Assembly (NCBI GenBank): GCA_025331565.1
Contig: JAFREQ010000105.1
Coordinates: forward strand, 124,001-188,000
DNA length: 64,000 bases
Origin: Holacanthus passer
Lineage: Eukaryota > Chordata > Actinopteri > Pomacanthidae
Direction of reading: 5' to 3'
The notes under the pieces were generated by a model. The model was not told the origin of the DNA and did no database searches. It saw nothing but the letters and a program-made list of their open reading frames with translations. Made by a program: the position numbers and the translations under genes. Within the stretch, counting starts at the first letter, position 1. Each line of letters begins with the position of its first letter. Shown one piece after another: positions 36,420 to 47,545 of this stretch.

Positions 36420-38819
36420 TTCAAGGTTAAAATAAATACACAGAACTCAAACTCTGAATAAAGAAAGAAAAAGGGAAAAGCATATTTTAAGGCACCCAGA
36501 CGTTGCGTTACAGGAAGTCTGATCTGAGACAGGATTTAGTCGACAGATAACTGTCATGGGCTAATCAGCAATTTCACACAGCAACAGCACTGTAGCAGAT
36601 TATTATCAAGTTTGATCCCAGCAAGCACGATTTTCTTGAATTACCTGATCAACATGAGCTGTTTCTGTGAGGAGCACAAATCCATCTGTCCCTGTGGTTG
36701 TTTGAATTCAGCCTGCACCAAAAACATGACTGACAGAAAGAGCTGCTGAGCCATAAATGTCAGCTCTGACGCCAAGCGACACGGATGGAAACGTCCACGT
36801 CGTCATTACAGGTTGCAGGTTTAGAAATTTGCCTTGAATTTGCCTTGAAACTCACCATTTATCCCGGCTTCTATGACTGAAGATCTTACTTCTTTTTTAA
36901 GTTTATTTCTAATCTACTTGATGCATGTGATCCTATCTCGCTTCATCTTGCATGTAAAGTGATGCGAGTGATACAGGGACACTGTCTTTGAGTATCGCTC
37001 ACATACGAGCACCCTGAGGAAGGCGGAGGAAGAAACGACACTGCAGCACTGTAAATTACTGTGAAAGTGCAGGTTAAAGGCAATTCACAGGAATTTGTAG
37101 GCAGCACAGAAAACTACCAGGAACTGCAAGGATTGATGTAGGGTTTCAATTTCTGGCAGTGTTACAAACCTGAGAAGCTTGGCAGCTGACCCTCCTGTCC
37201 CCGGGTCCACCGGCTTTCACATGGAAATGGCAATACTGTGAGCTATACACATGCAAATCAGGATAGTAGAGGGATTTCGACTCGGCGCTGGTGCAGAGGT
37301 GACATCTTTTTCTGAAAGGTACTAACTCCATTTGAAGTAAACGTCTCGTATAAATGCATCAGGCTCAGAATAATATTTATATTATAGACTCATAAATTGT
37401 AGCTTGAATAGAAAACAGTACAATTTATTTCAGCGATTTATTTTAACATCATCCAATGAAGCTCAGTAATGTAATGTTTTACAAATCAGTGCACACAGTA
37501 ACATATAGAGGCTGAAGGGCTAATTGAATTTCCATGGACTCGATATTAGACTTAAAACTGTAAACCCAACACTCACCCACTTTTTGACACATTAACGACT
37601 ATGAACTGCTTTATAATTGCTCGTCGTGTTTCTCTTAGAAGGTCAAGAATAGGTCCATTAAAAACTACATCCAGCCAGTCAGGTGATGTGATGATGTCAT
37701 CTGATGATGTCATGATGTCAATTAGTTGAGGAAAAAGGATTTTACTTAATTTTGCCGATGAATATTTTGATGTTGAAAAATATTTTATTATTTTTAGTTT
37801 TAAATGTTTTACTCCTTTGTGAAATGTTCCATTGTTTGGCAGGTGTTTGTCCTTTTCTGACCATTAAGAATAATTTAAAACCACAATTAACCGTCTGGTT
37901 TCTCTGTCCATTTCTCTGTCTTCTCCCTCTGTCCTCTCCGCTGTCAGTCATTCCCTCTCGACAGTTTATGGCCCAGGTGAACGTGGCCTTCACTGGCTGT
38001 GAACGGCTGCTAACTGCCAGGATTTAGTGAGGTTTGCAGACGTTTACGGGGCTGTAAATCCATTTTTTCGTGCAGCGTGAGTTGATGTGTTTTTACCCTT
38101 TTAATCTGTCAGAAAGTATCTTTTGTGTTGTAGAGACACGGCATGTTGTGCGGCTAAACAAATAGCATCAGTGTGAGTGTATGATATTAACAGCGCAGTT
38201 TTGATGCTCGCTTCCTCTGGTTGACATTATTTGAACTGAGACAGTAGACTGATATCGTTCTTTTAGCGCCCGTCCTTAAATGACACCAGCTCACACGGGG
38301 GAGCGATGGATGCAATTTCAGCACCATATGCAATAACTTACTGTTTGAAAGATATGAAAGTCGGGACCAAAGTTCCGGTATTACATTTTAGGTATTGGAT
38401 TTTCAGCATTGCTGCCTCAGAGCCAGCAGTAGTAATCGATCAGTTTTGATAGTCTAATAGCAGCTTCCAAAGCAGCGGCCCAATGATGATATATCCTGGT
38501 TCAAAGATGACCAAAGAGGAGCTGAAAGGAAATGAAAATTACTCTGTACCTCATAAAATATTGATTATTAAAACATACGATTCGGTTTTCTTGCATCTAA
38601 GAGCTGCTCAGCCTTTTGAAAGTGAAGTAGGAGAGTGTGAACTAAAGCCAGCAGTTTTTTATTCATTACTTTGTTCCTTATAGCCCCCAGAGGTATAGTT
38701 ATTGTTCAATTGGCAAATAACTGTCTTCAACTTCTTTCCTCCTCCACTCATTCAGAAAAATTGCCCATGGATCATCATCCTCAGAAGCTGAGAGCCAGGA
38801 CCATATTTAAAATTTGAGT

Positions 38820-39070
38820 TTATTTCCCCTTTAATCTTTGATGATTATGACTCACGCAGCTATGCTCCAGCGCTCCGGTGGTGATTATTCATTCACCGGC
38901 CCATTTCTCTCTTGGCTGAGGTTGCTCCCAGTCCAGTCATATTAATCAACCGCCGCTCTAATTGACTGATTAAGTCATGTCTCCAGAAGCCAAAATGGCT
39001 GACTGATTCACGAAACTATGACACATATTCTGGTTGCAAAATGGCTGACTGCAATCCAATTTCCTCGACT
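38820..39070. other. Unique non-coding block with homeodomain-like sites; candidate enhancer
   Basis: It contains TCATATTAATCAA, CTAATTGACTGATTAAGTC and two copies of CAAAATGGCTGACTG about 50 nt apart (38992 and 39040 regions), with no coding frame. The duplicated phrase and the TAAT-type cores suggest a regulatory element, but this is inference. Confidence 0.2.
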
Positions 39071-39689
39071 TTTATAGGCACTGTGATCACTGATTATGAG
39101 TCTTCTCCTCTCTTCTCTTTTGAAATCTGACTGAGCATAAGGAGGCAGCTTCTATAGGACCTCACATTTACACATTCTCACACTCTGTTAATGATGGAAC
39201 AAGGCTTTTAATTGAACTTCTGCATTTGCTTTTTTAAACGACAGATACATGAATGATGAAAGATGCATCTTTCTGGTTTGTTGGTTGGTAAATCTGTTGT
39301 GTGTTTTGATAGAATTACACACCGACAAAAAATAAAGACTTTTTTGACATCCCTAAATTATTCTTTAAAAATGAATAATTGCTGATAATTGTTGGTTTAT
39401 TCATGTTGAAAATATGCTTTGAAGAGGATACAAGCAATATGATTTTAATATAGAACTGATTCTGTATTAACTGAGTAGCAGGTGACTAACAATCAGAGAT
39501 GTGTATGTTTGGAAAAACACACTTGCATTTAAGGGTTAATGCAACAATATGTTTAAAATCATAAACAAAACACACTGGAACTTCTGGCAGCTTCATGACT
39601 AGTCAGATTTTTTTTTGAAAAGTTTTCCTGATGAGTAAGAGAGTTAGCAAGGAATGGAAATTTAATTGGTTAGAAATGGATGATTTTGC

Positions 39690-39945
39690 TGAACCCACAC
39701 ATGCATCCTAAATTTCTCTTGTTAATTTGTTAATACTTTTTTAGCCTTGTTTAAATTGTTGATACTTTTATATTTCTTCTGGTTGAATTGTTAATACTTT
39801 TTATACTTCTCTGGTTTTTAATGCTAATTTACTATTTAGCTCCAGCTACTTTACCGATGTTCCTTTCTATCCTTCTCTCCTCTTTGCTGCTGTTCACTGA
39901 AAATTTCCCCGCCGTGGGATTAATAAAGAAAAATCTTATCTGATG
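39690..39945 (+). mobile_element. LINE 3'-UTR remnant, plus orientation
   Basis: Repeated TTGTTAATACTTTTT units are followed by TTTGCTGCTGTTCACTG, GGGATTAATAAAG and AATCTTATCT. This is the same terminus as at 33180-33250, in the opposite orientation. There is no ORF remnant upstream. Confidence 0.65.
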
Positions 39946-41059
39946 AATTACCAGCATCTTTTCCCCTGTGAACAATAAATTACTGGCAAAGGTTTGGTCT
40001 TTACCCCAGAACGACTTCTAAAAAGCCTTTTATTTAACCATGATGTGATGATACAATTCTCTGTAATGAGATGTGTGTATGTTCGTTTGCAAGGTCAGGA
40101 AGCTTTCACATGACACGAAGCCGAAAGCTTTTAGCTCAGAGGCAGAAACCTCCATCACAGGCTCTTTTTGAATTAGGTGACATTGGACATTTTAGTAAAA
40201 TAAAACAGTTTTTATTATGTTTAATTCACATTTTGTTGGTCTGTCACTCCACCACTTTGGTCCAAACTGAAATATCTCAGCGAATATTAGACATTCATGG
40301 TCCCCAGAAGGTAAATCCTACAGAAAGACACTTAACTCCAACGAATGTATTAATGAGTAAACAAACTGTGAATGACACGTGCAGTAAATAGTTTTGTCAT
40401 GTGAGGTGATGGATTAACCCTGAACAAGAAATAATACAGAGCTTAATACCACATCCTCTGCTCTCTAACTCAAACAGTCACTAAGTCAAAATTTACTTTT
40501 CCTGCAGGCACCCAGCAACAGAAAGTCCATGATTCACTTCAGGACCACAACTATAACTATTACCCCTGACAGGATTATGCTGATACATATATCGTCAACA
40601 TTTTATTACATTTTGCAAGATTTCGTTGTGCTCCTTATTTTCTGTACGTAAAATATGAGCAAACTCAAAATGACCTATGTGTCTATGGTAAAATTAGCGA
40701 TATGTTTTCACGAGCCTTGGTCCCAGAACGAGGATGAATTTGTCATATGGTTCCCAGGCTGAAAAATAAGGCCTGCATTAGAGAGAAAATGTGTTATCGG
40801 TGTGCTGCCAAATGCCTGTGCAACAACCTGCTGGGGCCAATTCATTTATATTAGGATGCCCCATAGGCACCAACAGCAAGAGTTTGTCTACGGGAAAATG
40901 CAGTGACCGGGGACATCCATCTGCAGCGAGCTAATGAGGCAGCGCTGGGTTAGTGAGCGTTGGTCATATTCGACATGCCGTCTCGCTCGTGAGCGTGCAC
41001 ACAGGACGGAGAGACAGAAACACAAATATGGTGGATCCAATGTGCAAAACACAACAGCA

Positions 41060-41385
41060 TTTCGGAAATGTTTTTGCAATGTTGTGTTTTCAGAAATGTT
41101 TCAGGGGGAAAAGTGGTTTCTTAGTTATTGCATTTCCTGAAATATTGTTCTCTAAACCTTTGTTTTCTAAAATGTCATTGCCTTTACTGAAACTTCTTTT
41201 CTGCAATGTTGTTTGTTGTGTTTTCTGAAAAATCTTTGTGTTGTCATGTTTTCAGAAATGGCATATTTTCTATTTATCTGAAATGTTTTTTTGTCGCCTA
41301 AAACGCTCGTCGTGTGTTTTGTGGCAACATGTTTACATCTGAAATGTTTTTCTAACATGTTGTGTTTTGTGTTGTGTTGTGTACA
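41060..41385 (+). repeat. Degenerate minisatellite built on GAAATGTTTT..TGTTGTGTTTTC
   Basis: At least six diverged units with a core like CTGAAATGTTTTT / GCAATGTTGTGTTTTC repeat over about 325 nt at irregular spacing, ending in a TTGTGTTGTGTTGTG run. The open frames on both strands are by-products of the repeat. Confidence 0.7.
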
Positions 41386-41908
41386 CACACATTCTTGCTC
41401 TTGCACACATGAACACACACACTTACGCACAGGATGTAAAAACAAACAAGCTAATAGATAACAAAAATCTATATCGGTAAAATCTTCACACTCGTAAATA
41501 CGCTGCCAAACATGCCCGAATGGAAACGCCAGCATTCCTGCACATGTACAACAGATGGAAATACACAAAGGCACTCGCACCTACTCACACACAAACACAC
41601 GCAGCCACATTGTCCCTGAGCGGTAATGAAATCCAGCCTGATCAGTGGTGAAAGACAGGCCAGTCAAGCAGCCATTCAGCCACTACAGCAAACAAATAGC
41701 CCGGCTGACCAATGCACCTCCGGCAATTGTGGGCTACATCACAGAGTAGCATTAGCCAGCGTTGCTAATGAGCTATTACAGCAGTGACCTTCGGGACAAA
41801 CTCATTACCAGGTGACAATAGACGGCAGACAGAAGCTAGATTCATTATCATAATTATCAGCGCCGCCTTTATTGCAGCTCGCCGGGGGTTGCTGGTCGAG
41901 GTGCACGC

Positions 41909-41909
<1 letters not shown>

Positions 41910-41967
<58 letters not shown>
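41910..41967 (+). repeat. Long (GT)n microsatellite, about 29 units
   Basis: 58 nt of uninterrupted TG, the longest simple repeat in the window. Confidence 0.95.
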
Positions 41968-41970
<3 letters not shown>

Positions 41971-42075
41971 AAAAGCAAAGACAGAGAGCGTTACAAGCAG
42001 TTATAGTCCATTACAATGGTGTGAAAAACGATCTCCTTCTACACGATAGCTCGGAGCATTTTGACTGGAATCCTC

Positions 42076-42450
42076 TCATATTTTATCCCCTGTAATAAGG
42101 AGGCCCGCACTTTCAAATAATATTTGGACAAGTCCATTTTGCCCCGTAGAATCTTGAATGAGCTTTGTTACCATCACGGGTTGAAGCTCCAGCTTTAAAT
42201 CTGGCGAACAGGCCCGTCTCCGTTTGCTCGCGCGAGTTTGACGATGGACGGCCGCTTCAGGGCTCTGCAGCTGTTCCATCTGTTCGCTGGAATCCATCAA
42301 ATGCCGATCCATCAATCTGCTCCCTCTGTTGTCGAACTGCAGCGGGAAGTTTACGAAATTCTGCATCTCGGGCTGCAAAACAGAAGGCGATGTGGATGAG
42401 TGGTGTTGAGAGCATCGAAAATGTAATATAATATCTACTTACCACAGCAA
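42076..42450 (-). other. Unexplained CpG-rich block with exon-like features
   Basis: On the minus strand a pyrimidine-rich stretch ends TTTTGCAG at about 42373 and is followed by a 99-codon open frame to 42076. That frame begins PEMQNFVNFPLQFDNRGSR and includes a basic ASKRRRACSP segment. The block is richer in CpG than the flanks. I recognise no family, and a second frame is also open over the first part (RDAEFRKLPAAVRQQ), so coding is unproven. It could be a lone exon of an unrecognised gene or a conserved non-coding element. Confidence 0.25.
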
Positions 42451-43739
42451 TGATGTGACTTGATGAATCACTCCCCTGGAAGCTCTTTGTAAAGATGTGG
42501 GTTTGTTGTAGCTGTTCCCACATCAAGATCTGTTTGAACCAGTGTGGTGCACCAAGAAACTAAGAGACGTTGCCATCAGGTCATTTCTCATGTCACTGAC
42601 TAATTGAGGAGAAAATGAAGTGATGGAGCGTTTTTGGACAGCTACGTCTTCAGTCTGATATTTAGCAGGGTTGACGCCAAAAAGTGTGACATGTCATTTT
42701 GTTGGCATTTAAAATGTTAACTTTAATGAAGATGTAGGAGGAGGGGTGAGAAAAGGGCGTTGAAGGGCAAAGAGAGGACAAGACAAAAAAGTGATTGATG
42801 CAAAATCTGAGAGTTTACGAGCGGGACGCACGCCCTACCTCTACCTGAGGACGGCCTCCTCGCTTCATGAGCGGGACATGGAAAAAAATCACTTCTGTCT
42901 TTTGCTGGGATTTTTTTCTGCACGATGCAGTGCTACATGAGCACCAGGCTTCTTCTTCTGCACCATTAGGAATAATAGATTTTATGACATGACATGTTAG
43001 AGGTTAGACAACCCTATGGCCAGAAAATAATATCAAAATCAGCATTTTGTTTGTGTGTTTTTACATCCAGTGCCGACTACGAGGGAGGAGAGGTGTCTGA
43101 CTTCTGTACCTTTTATTGCCAGATATAAAAGATAGAAGCCCAGGCTGAAATAACAAAGTAACCAGGGTTGACTAGAAATAAAACAAAATACTAAATGGAC
43201 ATGGACAAAAGTACTGATTTTACAATAAAGTGATCAGATATAAAGAGCAACAGAAAACCATTTATAGGTCATTTTTGCTGTTTTCATGTCCACTCTGGTT
43301 TTAAAACAGAGCTTCCAACAAACAGAGGACAGTTTATCACACAATCTTTTATATCACTGCAGATCAGGATAGCATGAGACAACTTTATAAGGATCAAATC
43401 TGTACCTTCTTTTGTCTCTTTTATCTATAAACTGCTACCATGATTACAAATGCAACCTTTCGCTCAGCGTGCTCAGGCAGTCGAAAACACACTTTGTTAA
43501 GTCAGGTAACCCAAAGACAGCCCGACTAAGTTGAACTCGCTCTGTGATCCAGGCCCAACGACATATAAGAGAGCCATGAACTAAGTCCTGACTAATCAGG
43601 ACACAATAATGTCACAGACAGAGAGAAAGCAGCCAGGTGACCCACAGGTGCAGCTGGTTATATACTCTGAGATGGACTGTGATTGGCTGCACATTCACCG
43701 GCCAATAGCAGGAGGCAGGAAGGCGATGGTAATTTCAGT

Positions 43740-44090
43740 ATGCTGACAACCAGTGGTGTAATGTAATCTAAGTACTGCTACTTTCTACTTTCCACTCTAC
43801 TCCACTTTATCTCCAGTACGATAAGACTTTATTGATCCCTGGGGGTGAATTCACAAGCTACCCAGCAGGATATAAATTAATTAAATTAGCCCCACTTTTA
43901 CCAGCTGCAACATTAAAGCAATGAACACATGACTACATCTGAAATTGTAATAAACATGCATTAATCTAAAATATTGCATAATGAGGATTTTAGGTACTTA
44001 AGTATATTTTGATGTTAATACTTTAGTATTTTTACTGAAGTAAAAAAATTTGAATGCAGGACTTTTACTTAACAGAGTATTTCTTCATCC
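43740..44090 (+). mobile_element. Non-autonomous interspersed repeat with nested LINE tail
   Basis: The ends (AGTGGTGTAATGTAATCTAAGTACTG... and ...GAATGCAGGACTTTTACTTA) and the internal ACTTTAGTATTTTTACTG phrase match a very common teleost repeat whose typical form contains stepwise AAGTA/TACTT phrases. A minus-oriented LINE 3' end (AAGACTTTATTGATCCCTGG, 43822-43841) lies inside it. The class is not certain. Confidence 0.5.
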
Positions 44091-44149
44091 TGAACCCAAC
44101 CTATGAAAAGGTTTGCTGGCCAACTTTGATATCAGCATGAAGGTTTTTG

Positions 44150-44715
44150 CACAAGAAATATAATACACTGAGCAAAATGAATGACAAATGGAGGAGGGGA
44201 GAGAATAAGGGAGCCAAGCTAAATAAAACCAGGAGAGGACGGAGGATGAGGAGAAGAGAAGGGGGAAGACAGTGATGAAGGAAAAACAAAGAGGAAACAT
44301 GCAAGAAGGGATGAAGAGAAGGAGGATGGAGGGCAAAGGAAGGAGGGATGTGCAGAAGAGGAAAAAGTGATCAAGATTAAGGAGGGAAGAGATAATGAAG
44401 AGCAGCTGGATGGGAGGGATGAAAATCAGTGAAGTCAAAAAAAGGAGGCAGGGAGGAGGGGGAGAACAGAGGGAGGGAAGACAGATATGGACTGAAGACA
44501 AGGAGGGAGGAAGGAGGGATGAAAAGAGGAGGCAAGTGGCACAGAGGAGGAAGGAAGCCGAAACATAAAACAGGGACAGAGGACAGAGGAAGAGTGAAGG
44601 AGGCGAATAAAGTAAGGTTCAACATTGAGGAGCCAAGAGGGAGAGATGGATGAAGAACAGGATGGTTGAAAAGAGCGAGGGATGAAGAGAGGGAGGCCGT
44701 GACGGGGAGCCATTA
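44150..44715 (+). repeat. Long purine-rich tract (GGA/GAA)
   Basis: About 560 nt with strong A/G bias on the plus strand and recurring AGGAGGGA / GAAGAGGA units. Open frames here, up to 138 codons on the complementary strand with Ser/Leu/Pro-rich translations, are produced by the composition and are not genes. Confidence 0.85.
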
Positions 44716-45439
44716 ATAATTTATGATAGCCTCAGCTTTTCAAAGCAGCCCAGCGGTCCCGCTCCCTGCTTTCCCCTGACGTTTAATTTGTCTGAAAATC
44801 AGCGAGCGTGGAGTCTGATTATCGTCTCCGTCTGCCAACGCCTCCGCCTCAATCTCCCTGACACCGAGGTGAGATCACAAGCTGTTCGGCACACGCGTGT
44901 CAGCCTGGAATCCTTTAGGTGAAAACAATCCTCGTCCTGTAAGCTGCATCCAAACAGAGAGAGATACCTGGAATCAAATGCCCAAATACAGACCTCACAT
45001 CTTGTATATCGGTCCATTTATAAGCCCGTCGTATTGATGGGAGAAAGCGGCCTTGGCCTGGTCCGAGCTCACTCAGTGTGGTTTTACAGGCTGCTTTTAC
45101 AGGGACCTATTTCTGGACAGGTCTCTTACAGTAAACTAGCTTCTCTTCTCATGCCAAAGGCCTTCAGCCTCTGTTTGTCCACCAGGCGGGAGATTAGATT
45201 AGAATTTGGAAAATGTTATAAAAGGAGATTGAACAGCCATGAACACTTGGCCTCATGCAGCAGGAGACTCCAACGACTCTGATGACATGGACGAGCCAGG
45301 TGGTGTCAATGACCTTGATAACGACCCCACAGAGACTAAAGCTGGACTCCAGTCAGTCAGAACTGGAGGAGAGGGGAAACGTCTATAACCAAGTCCAGTT
45401 GTCCTAGATTCAACCGTCCTTGGATAATAAAATAAATAA

Positions 45440-47200
45440 GCTTCCCTCATATTAGAACTTCGGATCTATTAAACATTTTAAGCTGCTACAACTTAAAAAA
45501 GTTTCCCTCAACAAAGTGAGTTAACTGAACGTAAGATGAATAATTTGTTCAGTTGTCTCATGAGTTGTGAAAATGCAAAGTCGGCAGATTTAAGTCAACT
45601 GAACTGTTTGACTTTGACATGACCACGATCATCTCTGAACTATAACCACATTTATTATTATTGTTGACACATTGATTGTTGAAGCTCCTTAATGTTCATG
45701 GAGTCATTTTAACTCAAACCATAAACAAGTCATTTTTGTGCCTAAACCCGACCAAACTTTAACCACAGAATTGTCACATCATAATTGATTTTAATATTTA
45801 AATTGTGATGTGTAACAGTGCTGGAAGGCACAGACAAGTTGTGTCGTCCTGACCATAGTGGTGTTAAACCATTATTTTCATTATGATCAGAAGAAACAGC
45901 CAAGATTTATCTTATTTACATTAAGGTCATAACTTATAAATTCCTGTATGTTTTTTTTACAGTGTGAAAGTGCATCTCAGGTTGTTGGGGTTGATAATAC
46001 ACGTCTTTCTTACTCTTCCTCTTCTCTACACTTTTTCAGTGATAATTGCATTTTTAAGACATTCTGCTCATTTTGATGAATCACAAAAGATCTGGGTCTC
46101 GACAGTAACAATTCATAAAGCAGCTGATTCTTAGTATAAGAGTGTGGCAGTGTACAGAGAAACAGAAAGTAGTTCCTCTGACAAATGCAGAATTAAAAAC
46201 AAGCCTGAAGGAATATGTGCTCACTTAGTTTGACAATGGACTAAAGTGTCAAACTAAGTGAGCACACACCTGAGACTAAACCTCTAATTTCCACATTATG
46301 ATCACAGGAAACAGCAGTGCCAGATGAAAAGCGATGAAAAGAACCACAGAAGAAACATTTAACCACAAAAACAGAACATTTTTTATTTTTTCTTCACCTC
46401 AATAGTTAAACAGTCTCAAAGTGATTTGCAGAGAGAAAACATGAAACACACAACTGGATACGCCACTGCTGCCACCAAGTGGTGAAACTGAGGTACAGCA
46501 ATGCAGCACAGGCAAGCTGAAGCTGTAAAGGGGCAATCCACCCATTTCACATGTCAAAATCAATTTATTAATAGTGTGGATCCTGTGAAACATTTGCATG
46601 TCATTTACTCAACATGGAGGCTCAAACAACAGATGTTATAGTGCTACATTATGGGAAGTGCAGGATCCAGAGACCAGGCGATAAAGTCAGAATATCTCAG
46701 GCTTTTGTTGCTTCGGTTTTGACCATTCTTTTTTAATCCGTCTCTCAAACGTCATTACAGTGCACCAGCTTCTCTGGCTTCACCTGCACCTTTGACTTGT
46801 ACAGCAGGTGTCAACTCACTGACCACGCTGGCAGGAAGTCAAAGGCACCTGGGCATCTCGGAGGATGTTGACAGCACAGGCAGCTGCTTCTGACTGAATA
46901 ACCAAGCGTCCTGTGAAACTGTATGAGCCATATTTGATCATTGTGATAATATTTAAGCCTCCTGAGTTCAGCCCATAGGTGTGGACACAACCAACCAACA
47001 TGTATTTAGTTGTGTGAAAGTTCTTGTAATTTGGCAGAATCGATTGTACTTACTATCTTTTCCCAGAGTCTTCAACCTTATCTCACAGACTTTATTCACT
47101 TGTCATGGAGATGTATGTTCATATCTCAATGAAAATGAGAACGTAAACCAAAAATAAAAACATTTCACTTTTTAGGCTTAATTCCTTTCACCATACTTTA
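45440..47200. other. Non-coding spacer downstream of the transglutaminase gene
   Basis: It holds the 46216-46266 hairpin and GTGCCTAAACCCGACC-type phrases near 45740 that resemble an interspersed teleost repeat. No gene is visible. Confidence 0.45.
46216..46266. other. Perfect 20-bp inverted repeat with 11-nt loop
   Basis: The arm TGTGCTCACTTAGTTTGACA (46216-46235) and its exact reverse complement (46247-46266) flank an 11-nt spacer. A transcript of either strand would form a perfect 20-bp stem. It is not a miRNA I recognise. It could be a small MITE remnant or a short-lived palindrome. Confidence 0.75.
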
Positions 47201-47202
47201 CT

Positions 47203-47545
47203 TCAGACTTTGACAAATGTTTAAAAATCTATGAGTATTTGTATATTTTTCTTTGGGAATTTATTCATACTTTGTACCAATATGAGCTTGAAACATATAA
47301 CTAATGAAACAAAAAGGAGAAATTAAAGTCAGCAGAGGAAAGTGTTAAAAAAAATACAAGCACATATGGGAGAATACATAAATATTGTATGATCATATAT
47401 ACAAAATATATCCATTATTCAGATCACTGAATAATCACTGTACACAAAAACTATTATTTGCATTAAAAGAAGTTAATGAGTGCTGTTGAAGGTTAAAGAA
47501 GTCGTCCGTTGCTGTTGAAGCTTTTCGAGCATGGTCTCCTCAGTG
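47203..47545 (-). other. 3' UTR of the transglutaminase gene with candidate poly(A) signal
   Basis: Downstream of the stop codon on the minus strand. A minus-strand AATAAA lies at 47260-47265, about 280 nt past the stop. The 3' limit is a guess. Confidence 0.4.

Noticed and set aside
44085..44501. 138-codon hydrophobic frame that looks membrane-like
   Set aside because: Composition artefact of the purine tract read on the complementary strand.
46216..46266. Known microRNA precursor
   Set aside because: The stem is a hairpin, but I recognise no miRNA seed or mature sequence, and the perfect short stem is atypical.
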